DNA of 64,000 bases from Sphingomonas sp. BK345. GTDB taxonomy: Bacteria; Pseudomonadota; Alphaproteobacteria; Sphingomonadales; Sphingomonadaceae. Positions 18,330 to 26,285 of this stretch are shown here, one piece after another; the first letter of the stretch is position 1; each line of letters starts with the position of its first letter. Under the pieces are notes generated by a model. The model was not told where the DNA came from. It ran no database searches and saw only the letters and a program-made list of their open reading frames with translations. The stretch lies in the NCBI RefSeq assembly GCF_014193845.1, contig NZ_JACHZX010000004.1:1-64000 (forward strand), in the 5' to 3' direction. The position numbers and the translations under genes were made by a program.

Positions 18330-19508
18330 ATGAGCCCGTCTCCCGCCTCCTCCGCCGCCGACAGCGGCACGCCGTCGCCGCGCGTCGCTTTCTTCAGCGG
18401 CAACTACAATTACGTCCGCGACGGCGCCAACCAGGCGCAGAACCTGCTGGTCGGCCACCTGCTCGACCGCGGCGTGGCGGTGCGCGTCTACTCGCCGACC
18501 ACGCCGACCCCGGCGTTCGAGGCGCGCGGCACCGTCGTCGACGTGCCCGCCATCCCGATGCCCGGCGGGCGCGGCGAATATAAGCTCGGGCGCGGCCTGC
18601 CCGCGCGCCCGCGTCGTGACCTGGAGGCGTTCGACCCCAATATCGTCCATGTCTCGTCGCCCGAGTTCCTCGGCCACGCCGCGGTGACCTGGGCGCGGCG
18701 ACACGGCATCCCGGTGGTGTCGGCGGTGCACACGCGCTTCGAGACCTATTTCGAATATTACGGCCTCGCGGTCGTGCAGCCCGCGATCAAGTGGATCCTG
18801 CGCCGCTTCTACGATCGCGCCGACCGCGTGCTGGTGCCGACCCCGTCGATGGCGGAGGTGATCCGCGGGCTCGGCGTGACCACGCCGGTGTCGCTCTGGG
18901 GCCGCGGCGTCAACCATCGCCGCTTCCACCCGTCCGCGCGTGATCTGGCGTGGCGACGCTCGCTCGGCATCGCCGACGACGAACTGGCGATCGGCTTCCT
19001 CGGGCGGCTGGTGCTGGAGAAGGGGCTCGGCGTCTTCGCCGACGTGCTCGCGCGGCTCGACGCCATGGGGATCAGGCACCGCGCGCTGATCGTCGGCAAG
19101 GGCCCCGCGCGCGACTGGTTCGCCGAGCGCGTCCCGCAGGCCGCGTTCGCCGGGTTCCAGAGCGGCGACGACCTCGGCCGCGCGGTGGCATCGATGGACC
19201 TGCTGTTCAACCCGAGCGTCACCGAGACCTGGGGCCAGGTGACGTCGGAGGCGATGGCGGCGGGCGTGCCGGTGGTCGCGGCGCGCGCGACCGGCGCGGT
19301 CGACCTGCTTGACGACGGCGTCACCGGGCTGCTGGTGACGCCGCAGGACGTCGAGGGCTATGCCGCCGCAATCGCGACGCTGGCGCGCGACCCGGCGCGG
19401 CGCGAGGCGATGGGCGCGGCCGCGCACGAGCACGCCAAGAGCTTCCGCTGGGACTCCGCCAATGAGGCGGTGCTCGACGTGTATCGCGAGCTGCTCGCGG
19501 GGCGGTAA
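18330..19508 (+). CDS. Glycosyltransferase family 4 protein
   Basis: A 392-residue GT-B-fold transferase. The N-terminal acceptor domain shows FFSGNYNYVRDGANQAQNLL and HVSSPEFLGH. The C-terminal donor domain has GFLGRLVLEKGLGVFADVL and the E-x7-E-like FNPSVTETWGQVTSEAMAAG motif near residue 300. The closest type is the GDP-mannose- or UDP-sugar-dependent group (MgtA/SqdX-like) that glycosylates lipids, so a role in glycolipid synthesis is possible but not proven. ATG 18330 follows the antiporter stop by 55 bp. Confidence 0.85.
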   Translation: MSPSPASSAADSGTPSPRVAFFSGNYNYVRDGANQAQNLLVGHLLDRGVAVRVYSPTTPTPAFEARGTVVDVPAIPMPGGRGEYKLGRGLPARPRRDLEAFDPNIVHVSSPEFLGHAAVTWARRHGIPVVSAVHTRFETYFEYYGLAVVQPAIKWILRRFYDRADRVLVPTPSMAEVIRGLGVTTPVSLWGRGVNHRRFHPSARDLAWRRSLGIADDELAIGFLGRLVLEKGLGVFADVLARLDAMGIRHRALIVGKGPARDWFAERVPQAAFAGFQSGDDLGRAVASMDLLFNPSVTETWGQVTSEAMAAGVPVVAARATGAVDLLDDGVTGLLVTPQDVEGYAAAIATLARDPARREAMGAAAHEHAKSFRWDSANEAVLDVYRELLAGR

Positions 19509-19557
19509 CGCAGTCGGCGCGGTCGACTACTCTCACGCGCGAGCCTTCCAGCTAGCC

Positions 19558-19648
19558 GTGCCCCGGCGAAGGCCGAGGCCCGGTTGGGAAGGCCGAAGTG
19601 AGAGCCACCAGCGTCCCCCAAACTGGGCCCCGGCGTACGCCGGGACAC
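19558..19648. repeat. Palindromic intergenic repeat of a second type (91 bp)
   Basis: The arms are GTGCCCCGGCG-AAGG-CCGAGG and its imperfect mirror ending CCGGCGTACGCCGGGACAC. The length is close to the CGTCATCC family, but the terminal bases differ. It lies between the glycosyltransferase and the DUF2218 gene, which converge here. Confidence 0.65.
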
Positions 19649-19679
19649 GAGGCGAGATGGGTAGTGAGAACGTCCCCTG

Positions 19680-19970
19680 TCACCCCTCCTGCCAGTCGAA
19701 GGTCAGCGGCGCCTCGCGGAAGGCGAAGCGGTCGAGGTGGCTCGACACCACCTCGCGCATCCGCGCGACATCCTCGCCCTCGGGCACGGTGAGCACCACG
19801 TCGAGCGTCTCGCTGTCCGCGCGCATCGCCAGGCGCGCACCATTGGGAAACTCGATCTCGCCCTCCTCAGCGGAAAAACGGACCGTCATCTTATGGCTCC
19901 AGTGCTTGGCGAGCTGCTGGAGATAGCGGCTCGCCGAGTGCGTCGGCACGCGCGCGACCGAGACGCTCAC
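19680..19970 (-). CDS. DUF2218 domain protein
   Basis: A 96-residue protein that fits the DUF2218 family over its whole length (SASRYLQQLAKHWSHKM, FPNGARLAM, SHLDRFAFREAP). The function of the family is unknown; members often sit beside iron or transport genes and transcription regulators. The start is GTG 19970, overlapping the stop of the PadR gene (GTGA), so the two form one transcription unit with the regulator first. Confidence 0.85.
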   Translation of the reverse strand: MSVSVARVPTHSASRYLQQLAKHWSHKMTVRFSAEEGEIEFPNGARLAMRADSETLDVVLTVPEGEDVARMREVVSSHLDRFAFREAPLTFDWQEG

Positions 19971-20572
19971 TTCCGCCGCTCGATCGTCTGCGCCAGCTCG
20001 TCGATCAGCGCGGCGACCTGGAACATTTCCTCTTCGTCCGCCGCGCCGTGCAGACGGTTCTGCACCGCGTGGCGCAGGTTGTGGAGCGCGCGCCGTACCG
20101 GGGCATGATCGCCGCGCGACCGCTCGGCGCCCAGCCCCGCGAGCCGCTCCAGCAACATCGCCACCTGCGCCTCATTCTCGGCGAGGTGCGCACGCCCGCT
20201 CGCGGTGGCGGCGAAGCGCTTGCGCGCGCCCTCGCTTGCCTGTTCCTCGATCTGCTCCATCTCGGCCAGCATCGACAGCGCGGGATAGACCACGCCCGGG
20301 CTGGGCGCATAGGCGCCGCCGGTGAGGTCCTCGATCGCCTTGATCAGCTCATAGCCGTGGCGCGGCGCGTCCGCGATCAGCTTGAGCAGCACGAGCCGCA
20401 GCTCGGCGCCGTCGAACATCCGCCGCCGCCCGCCGCCGCCGCGCGCCGCCTCGTCCCAGCGCGTCGCGAACTCCGCCGCGACCCGCTCCCAGCCGCCGCC
20501 GCGACCGCCGCGCGGCCCGCAGCCGCGCCCCATGCCGCCGTGGCGACCGTGGCCATACATATGTCCAAACAT
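19967..20572 (-). CDS. PadR-family transcriptional regulator
   Basis: About 200 residues. A Gly/His/Met/Arg-rich N-terminal tail (MFGHMYGHGRHGGMGRGCG, then GGRGGG) precedes a winged-helix PadR domain (LRLVLLKLIADAPRHGYELI, then SPGVVYPALSMLAEMEQIE) and a C-terminal helical dimerisation region. The His/Met/Cys-rich tail could bind metal. Two ATGs are adjacent; the second (20572) has better spacing from GAGGAG. PadR proteins repress their own promoters and release on ligand binding. Two direct ATATATCG-type repeats in the upstream spacer are a likely operator, shared with the divergent rarA. Confidence 0.88.
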   Translation of the reverse strand: MFGHMYGHGRHGGMGRGCGPRGGRGGGWERVAAEFATRWDEAARGGGGRRRMFDGAELRLVLLKLIADAPRHGYELIKAIEDLTGGAYAPSPGVVYPALSMLAEMEQIEEQASEGARKRFAATASGRAHLAENEAQVAMLLERLAGLGAERSRGDHAPVRRALHNLRHAVQNRLHGAADEEEMFQVAALIDELAQTIERRK

Positions 20573-20600
20573 CATCGACTCCTCGTTACGATGCGCTCAA

Positions 20601-20650
20601 GATATATCGTGAGACCATGTCGTCAAGATGCCTTGCGATATATCGCGAGA
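20601..20650 (-). promoter_or_regulatory. Candidate PadR operator (two repeats)
   Basis: GATATATCGTGAGA (20601-20614) and GATATATCGCGAGA (20637-20650) are near-identical direct repeats 36 bp apart. The second has the palindrome GCGATATATCGC. They lie 29-78 bp upstream of padR and just upstream of rarA, in an otherwise GC-rich spacer. Autoregulation by PadR is the natural reading. Confidence 0.6.
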
Positions 20651-20692
20651 TCACGAGATGACGGGCTGGCCACGCGCGCCTACATCGGCGCG

Positions 20693-22015
20693 ATGGCCGA
20701 CCTGTTCGCCGGGCTCGACCCGGCCGTTCCCTCCGATTTGCCCGCCGCAGCCGACGCGCCGCTCGCCGACCGGCTGCGCCCGCGCGCGCTCGACGAGGTC
20801 GTCGGGCAGGACCATCTCACCGGCGCCGAGGGCGCGATCGGGCGGATGGTGGCCGCGGGCCGGCTCTCGTCGATGATCCTGTGGGGGCCGCCCGGCACCG
20901 GCAAGACCACGATCGCGCGGCTGCTAGCCCAGGCGGTGGGGCTGCGCTTCGCCGCCATCTCGGCGGTGTTCTCGGGCGTCGCCGACCTCAAGAAGGCCTT
21001 CGCCGAGGCGCGCGACCATGCCCGTCTGGGCAAGCGCACCCTGCTCTTCGTCGACGAGATCCACCGCTTCAATCGCGCGCAGCAGGACGGCTTCCTTCCT
21101 TACGTCGAGGACGGCACGGTGACGCTGGTCGGCGCCACCACCGAGAACCCGTCGTTCGAGCTCAACGCCGCGCTGCTCAGCCGCGCGCAGGTGCTGATCC
21201 TTCACCGGCTCGACCGCGCCGCGCTGGAGCAGCTGATCGCGCGCGCCGAAACCGAGGTCGGCCGCCCGCTCCCGCTCGACGCGGCCGCGCGCGACGCGCT
21301 GGTGGCGAGCGCCGACGGCGACGGACGCTTCCTGCTCAACCAGGTCGAAACACTCTTCTCGGTCGACCTGCCCGCCCCGCTCGACCCGGCCGGCCTGTCG
21401 AGCTTCCTCCAGCGCCGCGTCGCGGTCTATGACAAGGACCGCGAGGGGCATTACAACCTCATCAGCGCGCTGCATAAGTCGATCCGCGGCTCGGACCCGC
21501 AGGCGGCGCTCTATTATCTCGCGCGGATGCTCACCGCCGGCGAGGAGCCGCTCTACCTGCTGCGCCGGCTGACGCGCGCCGCGGTGGAGGACATCGGGCT
21601 GGCCGACCCGCAGGCGCTGGCGCAATGCCTCGCCGCCAAGGAGGCCTATGATTTTCTCGGCTCCCCCGAGGGCGAGCTGGCGGTCGCGCAGGCCTGCGTC
21701 TATCTCGCCACCGCCCCCAAGTCGAACGCGGTCTATGCCGCGCAGAAAGCCGCGTGGAAGGTGGCGCGCGAGACCGGCTCGCTGATGCCGCCCGCCAACA
21801 TCCTCAACGCGCCCACCAAGCTGATGAAGCAGATCGGCTATGGCGCGAACTACGAATATGACCACGACAGCGAGGGCGGCTTCTCGGGCGCGAACTACTG
21901 GCCCGACGAGCTACCGCCGCAGCGCTTCTACGCGCCGACCGACCGCGGCTACGAGAAGCGCGTTGCCGAGCGGCTCGCCTGGTGGGATGAGCGGCGGCAT
22001 GCGCACCGCGACTAA
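20693..22015 (+). CDS. rarA: Replication-associated recombination protein A (AAA ATPase)
   Basis: A 440-residue clamp-loader-like ATPase (RarA/MgsA/WRNIP1 family) that acts at stalled replication forks. It has ADRLRPRALDEVVGQDHL, Walker A WGPPGTGKTT, Walker B LLFVDEIHRF, sensor 1 GATTENPSFELN and the C-terminal tetramerisation domain (YDKDREGHYNLISALHKS). ATG 20693 matches the conserved start. The divergent padR and operator lie upstream; a serine hydrolase gene overlaps its 3' end by 17 bp. Confidence 0.95.
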   Translation: MADLFAGLDPAVPSDLPAAADAPLADRLRPRALDEVVGQDHLTGAEGAIGRMVAAGRLSSMILWGPPGTGKTTIARLLAQAVGLRFAAISAVFSGVADLKKAFAEARDHARLGKRTLLFVDEIHRFNRAQQDGFLPYVEDGTVTLVGATTENPSFELNAALLSRAQVLILHRLDRAALEQLIARAETEVGRPLPLDAAARDALVASADGDGRFLLNQVETLFSVDLPAPLDPAGLSSFLQRRVAVYDKDREGHYNLISALHKSIRGSDPQAALYYLARMLTAGEEPLYLLRRLTRAAVEDIGLADPQALAQCLAAKEAYDFLGSPEGELAVAQACVYLATAPKSNAVYAAQKAAWKVARETGSLMPPANILNAPTKLMKQIGYGANYEYDHDSEGGFSGANYWPDELPPQRFYAPTDRGYEKRVAERLAWWDERRHAHRD

Positions 22016-23360
22016 GCTCCTCCCGTTCGCCCTGCTCGCGATCCCCGCCGCGGCGCAGTCGCCGCAGTCGGCGCGATACGACGACCATCAGCGCTACGCG
22101 CGCGCCATCGCGGCGGGGTACAAGGCCTATAATCTGTGCGACGGGCTGTTCACCGCGGGCCGCAGCGAGCGCCAGGTCGAGGCGTTGGAGCTACGCGGCA
22201 TCTATCCGGAATATGACGCCCTCGTGCCGACGCTGGCGGCGCGGATCGACCGTGCCGGACGCACGGTGAGCGTCGCCTTCGATCCCGCGCAGCCGCCGCG
22301 GCACGCGAGCTGGGCAGCGGGCGCGGGCTGCACGCTCGCGCCGATCGGTGCCGAGGCGATCGCGCGCGCCCCCGCGCCCGGCCTGCCGCGCGCCCCCGAA
22401 CCCGACCCGCGGCGGTGGCCGCTCGGCGACGCGAATATCGCGCCCCGCCCCGCGCCCGCGCTCGCCGGCGCGGTGGCGCGCGCGTTCGAGGGCGCGTACG
22501 GGCGCGGCACCGAGACGCTGGGCGTCGTGGTGCTGCGCGACGGGCAGGTGGTTGCCGAGCGCTACCGCGACGGCTTCGGACCCTATGTCCCCAACCGCAC
22601 CTGGTCGGTGGCGAAGAGCATCACCGGCACGCTGGTCGGCATGAGCGGAGTCGACCCGCTGCGCCCCGCGACCGTGCCTGAATGGCGCCGCGCGGGCGAC
22701 CCGCGCGCGCGGATCACGCTCGACCAGCTCCTGCGGATGAGCTCGGGGCTGCACAGCGACACCGCCGGCAACCGCACGGACGCGCTGTATTTCGGCGGCA
22801 CCGCCGTGACCGAGCAGGCCACCGGCTGGCCGCTGTCGTCGCGCCCCGGCACGCACTTCCGCTACGCCAACAACGATATCCTGCTCGCGGTGCGCGCGCT
22901 GCGCGCGTCGCTCGGCGAGGCACGCTATCGCGCGCTGCCGGCGCGGCTGCTCGCGCCGCTGGGCATGCGGCACACCGTGATCGAGTCGGACTGGCAGGGC
23001 AATTACCTGCTCTCCAGCGCGGTATGGACCACCGCGCGCGACCTCGCGCGGCTCGGCCAGTTCTGGCTGCAGGACGGCGTGTGGGAGGGGCGGCGGCTGC
23101 TGCCCGCCGGGTGGATGCGCTACATGACCACGCCACGCCTGCCCCAGCCCGAGCGCGACGAGGGCTATGGCGCCTCGATCTGGCTGTTCGGCGCGCGCCA
23201 GGGGCTGCCCGCGGGGAGCTACTCCGCACAGGGCAATCGCGGGCAATATGTCATGGTGGTGCCGTCCGAGCGGCTGGTGGTGGTCCGCCGCGGCGAGGAC
23301 CCGACCGGCGCGCGCTTCGACGTCGCGCGCTTCACCGCGGACGTGATCGCGGCGCGGTGA
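21999..23360 (+). CDS. Secreted serine hydrolase, class C beta-lactamase fold
   Basis: A 453-residue protein with an N-terminal signal peptide (cleavage near AIPAAAQ, residue 20). The catalytic S-V-A-K is at residues 203-206 and Y-A-N at 289-291; a C-terminal triad-like region (YSAQGNRGQYVMVV) is present. It is of the EstB/penicillin-binding-protein-like group, most often esterases or D-amino-acid peptidases; a true beta-lactamase role is unlikely. ATG 21999 lies inside the end of rarA; an in-frame ATG at 21987 is an alternative. It overlaps the next gene by 4 bp (GTGA). Confidence 0.88.
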   Translation: MRTATKLLPFALLAIPAAAQSPQSARYDDHQRYARAIAAGYKAYNLCDGLFTAGRSERQVEALELRGIYPEYDALVPTLAARIDRAGRTVSVAFDPAQPPRHASWAAGAGCTLAPIGAEAIARAPAPGLPRAPEPDPRRWPLGDANIAPRPAPALAGAVARAFEGAYGRGTETLGVVVLRDGQVVAERYRDGFGPYVPNRTWSVAKSITGTLVGMSGVDPLRPATVPEWRRAGDPRARITLDQLLRMSSGLHSDTAGNRTDALYFGGTAVTEQATGWPLSSRPGTHFRYANNDILLAVRALRASLGEARYRALPARLLAPLGMRHTVIESDWQGNYLLSSAVWTTARDLARLGQFWLQDGVWEGRRLLPAGWMRYMTTPRLPQPERDEGYGASIWLFGARQGLPAGSYSAQGNRGQYVMVVPSERLVVVRRGEDPTGARFDVARFTADVIAAR

Positions 23361-24220
23361 GCGCGCCGCCGCCCGGCCGCTTCACCGAGTTCGTCGCGAT
23401 CGACTGGTCAGGCGCGCGCGGGCGCCGCCACCGCGGCATCGCGGTGGCGCGCTGCGGCCTCGGCGACGACGCGCCCGTGCTCGTCGCCCCGGCGGAGCGC
23501 GAATGGTCGCGACAGGAGGTGCTCGACTGGCTGATGGTGCGGCGCGACCGCGCCATGCTGGTCGGCTTCGACTTCAGCTTCTCCGCGCCCTTCGTCGCGC
23601 GCGGCGCGCATCTGCCCGGCGAGACCGAGACGCGCGACGCGCCCGCGCTGTGGCGCTACGTCGACGCGGCGAGCGCGGACGAGGACCTCGGCGCCGCCTC
23701 CTTCCTGGAGGCGCGGCGCGGGCGTCATTTCTATCTCGGCGCGGCCGACGGCGCCAAGCGCGACTTCCTCCACTGGCGCGTGTGCGAGGTGGCGCACGAC
23801 GGCAGCACCAAGCCCTCCACCGTCTATGACGCGATCGGCGCCGCCCAGGTCGCCAAGGCGAGCTTCGCGGGCATGCGCCTGCTCCATCACCTCGCCGGGC
23901 GCGCCGCGGTGTGGCCGTTCGACGCGGTGCCGCCGTCGGGCGCGCTGGTCGTCGAGATCTATACCGCGATCGCGGCGCGAGCCGCGGGGCTGCGCAAGGG
24001 GCGGAGCAAGCTGCGCGACGCCGCCGCGCTCGACGCCGCGTTGGCGGCGCTCGGCAGCATGCCGCACGCGCCGCTCGCGCGGTACGACGACCATGCCACC
24101 GACGCGATCCTCGCCGCCGCCTGGCTGCGCGCGCGCGTGAACGAACCCGGTCTGTGGCAGCCGCGGGGGCTCACCGCGGCGGTGGCGCGGACCGAGGGCT
24201 GGACCTTCGGCGTCGGCTGA
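23357..24220 (+). CDS. Conserved protein with probable RNase H-like fold
   Basis: A 287-residue protein without a signal peptide. Acidic motifs sit where an RNase H/RuvC-type fold would place them: FVAIDWSGA near residue 12, VGFDFSFS near residue 73, VVEIYTAI near residue 198 and DDHATDAILAA near residue 243. The arrangement resembles DUF429-type predicted nucleases, but assignment is by motif only. The GTG start at 23357 overlaps the hydrolase stop, so rarA, the hydrolase and this gene form one unit. A nuclease would make sense beside rarA; activity is unproven. Confidence 0.7.
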   Translation: MSAPPPGRFTEFVAIDWSGARGRRHRGIAVARCGLGDDAPVLVAPAEREWSRQEVLDWLMVRRDRAMLVGFDFSFSAPFVARGAHLPGETETRDAPALWRYVDAASADEDLGAASFLEARRGRHFYLGAADGAKRDFLHWRVCEVAHDGSTKPSTVYDAIGAAQVAKASFAGMRLLHHLAGRAAVWPFDAVPPSGALVVEIYTAIAARAAGLRKGRSKLRDAAALDAALAALGSMPHAPLARYDDHATDAILAAAWLRARVNEPGLWQPRGLTAAVARTEGWTFGVG

Positions 24221-24237
24221 CGCATGAGGGCCGCCGC

Positions 24238-24313
24238 GCCGGTTTAGCTCAGCTGGTAGAGCAGCGGTTTTGTAAACCGAAGGTCGCGGGTTCGATCCCT
24301 GCAACCGGCACCA
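24238..24313 (+). tRNA. tRNA-Thr (anticodon TGT)
   Basis: A complete 76-nt cloverleaf including an encoded CCA. The acceptor stem is GCCGGTT/AACCGGC. The D-arm GCTC...GAGC, the anticodon loop TTTGTAA (anticodon TGT at 24271-24273) and the T-arm with GGTTCGATCC are all present. The first anticodon-stem pair is G-A. It reads ACA codons. It lies 17 bp after the RNase H-like gene. Confidence 0.97.
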
Positions 24314-24644
24314 CGCCTCCGCCTTCATCGCCTGCGAGCGGCGCTCCTCGCTCGCTGAGGACCGACATAGCGGCGGTCCAACATGACCATGCTCCAGATG
24401 TTGACAGAGCCCTTGGCGGAGGGCGCGTGCTCGCTGCCGCGGCGTCGAGGGCGGGCTCGGCGATCAGGCCACCCCTCGGGCGACCCGCGTCGCTTCTCTT
24501 GCGCACGTGGCAGCTCGCAGGAGCGGATCAGGCGGTGTCGCCGTCTTCATGCTGGCGCTGTCCCTTGCGCCACCGTGACCCGTTAGGGCGATTGTTTCTG
24601 GACTCGCTTCAGTCCATTCTGCCCGGCTCGATAGGAGATCGGCG
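24314..24644. other. 331-bp spacer without a recognised gene
   Basis: Nothing convincing is encoded between tRNA-Thr and the NTF2-like gene. Open frames here lack family features and Shine-Dalgarno sites. GATTGTTTCTGGACTCGCTTCAG before 24630 may hold the promoter of the next gene, but no clear hexamer pair was found. Confidence 0.5.
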
Positions 24645-25130
24645 ATGCGTCAGCTGTTGATCGTCGCGACCGGCGTCGCGGGCCTCCTCTCCGCGGTCGC
24701 GACGACGGCGCCCGCCGCCCCACGCGATGTCGAGGCGGCGCTGGCGCGGCTCGACATGGCGCAGAAGGACATGGTGGCGCAGGCCGATGTCGCGAAGTTG
24801 GCGGCGCTGTCCGCGCCCGAGCTGACGATCAACGCCCCGACCGGCCGTGTCCTCTCGCGTGAGGAGTTCCTGGCGATGATGCGTGACGGACGCATCGGCG
24901 CGGAAGAGTTCGACCGCACGATCGAGCGCGTCCGCGTCAGCGGCGACACCGGCGTGGTGATGGGCAACGAGCTGTTCACCCCCACCGCGGCGAGCGAGCT
25001 GGGGCGGACCTACGGCACCGCCCCGCTGCGACGGCGCTACACCAACATCTACCAGCGCCACCACGGCCGCTGGTATTGGCTCGCGCGTCACGCCAACGTC
25101 GTCCCGGCGCCGCCGGGACGATCGCCGTGA
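24645..25130 (+). CDS. Secreted NTF2-like (SnoaL/DUF4440-type) protein
   Basis: A 161-residue protein with a signal peptide (MRQLLIVATGVAGLLSAVAT, cleavage near residue 24). A single cone-fold domain of the NTF2/DUF4440 type follows (KLAALSAPELTINAPTGR, then GDTGVVMGNELF and RRYTNIYQRHHGRWYWLARH). Such domains bind small ligands or act as isomerases; the ligand is unknown. AGGAG lies 7 nt before ATG 24645. It stands alone. Confidence 0.78.
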   Translation: MRQLLIVATGVAGLLSAVATTAPAAPRDVEAALARLDMAQKDMVAQADVAKLAALSAPELTINAPTGRVLSREEFLAMMRDGRIGAEEFDRTIERVRVSGDTGVVMGNELFTPTAASELGRTYGTAPLRRRYTNIYQRHHGRWYWLARHANVVPAPPGRSP

Positions 25131-25182
25131 GCCTCCTCGCGCACCGTCGTCCGCGCGACCGATCGCGCAGCAGGTCGTCCGG

Positions 25183-26166
25183 TCAGGCCGCGCTTGCCAA
25201 GGCGACACGGCGCCGGCGGCCGAGCCGCAGCGCCGCGCCGACCAGGCCGAAGCCGAGGATCAGCATCGACCAGACCGAGGGTTCGGGCACCGCGCTGGTC
25301 AGGCCGAAGCGCTGGTCCATGTCGCGGAAGCCGGCCGCCTGCACCGCGCCGGTGACGTGGACGCCGTCGAACGAGAAGAAGCCCGCGCAGCCGCTCGCCT
25401 GCGCGCCCGCGGCGACGCAATTGGTGTCGGCACGCAGCGGCGGCAGCCCGAACCGGTCGGGGTGCTGCAGCACCCGCACGTTGAACTCGCTGAGGCTGTA
25501 GAAGTACAGGTCTGTCCCGGCGCTGACGGTCAGCCCGTCCAGTGCGGTGCGCAGATAGTTGTTGGCCGCGATGGTGTACGGGTCGCCGGCGAGCGGGAAG
25601 TCGGTGAACAGGATGTTGCGCGCGCCGCGCTCGTTGAGCGCCTTGATCCCGGCGACATACTGGTTCGCCGCCGCCTCGAGATAGCTGTTCACGTCGGGAT
25701 AGTCGCCGATGGCGCCGACCGGGCCGAACACGCCCTTGGCGCCGAACACGTCGTTGCCGCCGAAGTTGAGGATGTACAGGCCGTTGGGGTCGATCGCCGT
25801 GCCCGAGGCGGCGAAGGTGCTGAGCTGCGCGCCGAGGTCGGGGATCACGTCACCGGTATCGACCACGCGTGCGCCGCCATAGGCATAGTTGCTGCCGCCG
25901 TTGAGCGAGGGCGTGGTCGGCACGCCGAAGAGCTTGAGCGAAATCAGATCGGGATAGTCGAAGCCGTCGGTGAAGCGGTTCTGGAAATAGCCTTGGCTCG
26001 GGTCGGGGCGGGTTCCGCCGTTGGAGAGATAGAGATTGCCGGCGTCGACCAGACTGTCGCCGAACACCGTCACCGAGGTGAACTGCGCGGTGCTTCGGTC
26101 CGCGCCCGCCGGTTGTGCCGCGATCAGCCCCAGCGCGCTCAACGCCAAGGTCCATTCCCTCTTCAT
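25183..26166 (-). CDS. Secreted SGNH/GDSL-type hydrolase with PEP-CTERM sorting signal
   Basis: A 327-residue protein. It has a signal peptide (residues 1-22), block I FGDSLVDAGN with the catalytic Ser, block III GGND, and block V DGVH with the Asp/His pair. The C-terminus is VPEPSVWSMLILGFGLVGAAL followed by an Arg-rich tail, a textbook PEP-CTERM anchor recognised by an exosortase. It is probably an extracellular esterase or lipase attached or released at the cell surface, often linked to exopolysaccharide. The exosortase gene is not in the window. ATG 26166 is the natural start. Confidence 0.93.
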   Translation of the reverse strand: MKREWTLALSALGLIAAQPAGADRSTAQFTSVTVFGDSLVDAGNLYLSNGGTRPDPSQGYFQNRFTDGFDYPDLISLKLFGVPTTPSLNGGSNYAYGGARVVDTGDVIPDLGAQLSTFAASGTAIDPNGLYILNFGGNDVFGAKGVFGPVGAIGDYPDVNSYLEAAANQYVAGIKALNERGARNILFTDFPLAGDPYTIAANNYLRTALDGLTVSAGTDLYFYSLSEFNVRVLQHPDRFGLPPLRADTNCVAAGAQASGCAGFFSFDGVHVTGAVQAAGFRDMDQRFGLTSAVPEPSVWSMLILGFGLVGAALRLGRRRRVALASAA

Positions 26167-26285
26167 CTTCGGTCTCCCGCGTCGCCGATATGGCGCACCA
26201 CACGACGGACCGTGCCGCAGAAACGATGATCTGAAAAGGGGGTGTTAAGGCTATGTAAAGATTCTTTGCCGCCACTCCGAACTGA

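Noticed and set aside
22015..23360. True class C beta-lactamase (resistance gene).
   Set aside because: It has SxxK and Y-A-N, but length and flanks match the EstB/peptidase-like group; no ampR is adjacent, and ampG is 22 kb away.
23408..24328. 306-codon minus-strand frame starting in the antisense tRNA (LQGSNPRPSVYKTAALPAE).
   Set aside because: Same artefact, continued as an out-of-phase shadow of the RNase H-like gene; it is Arg/Gly-rich with no family features.
24249..24506. Minus-strand frame ending in VAGIEPATFGLQNRCSTS across the tRNA gene.
   Set aside because: This is the well-known false protein produced by translating the antisense of a tRNA; the tRNA-Thr explains the sequence.
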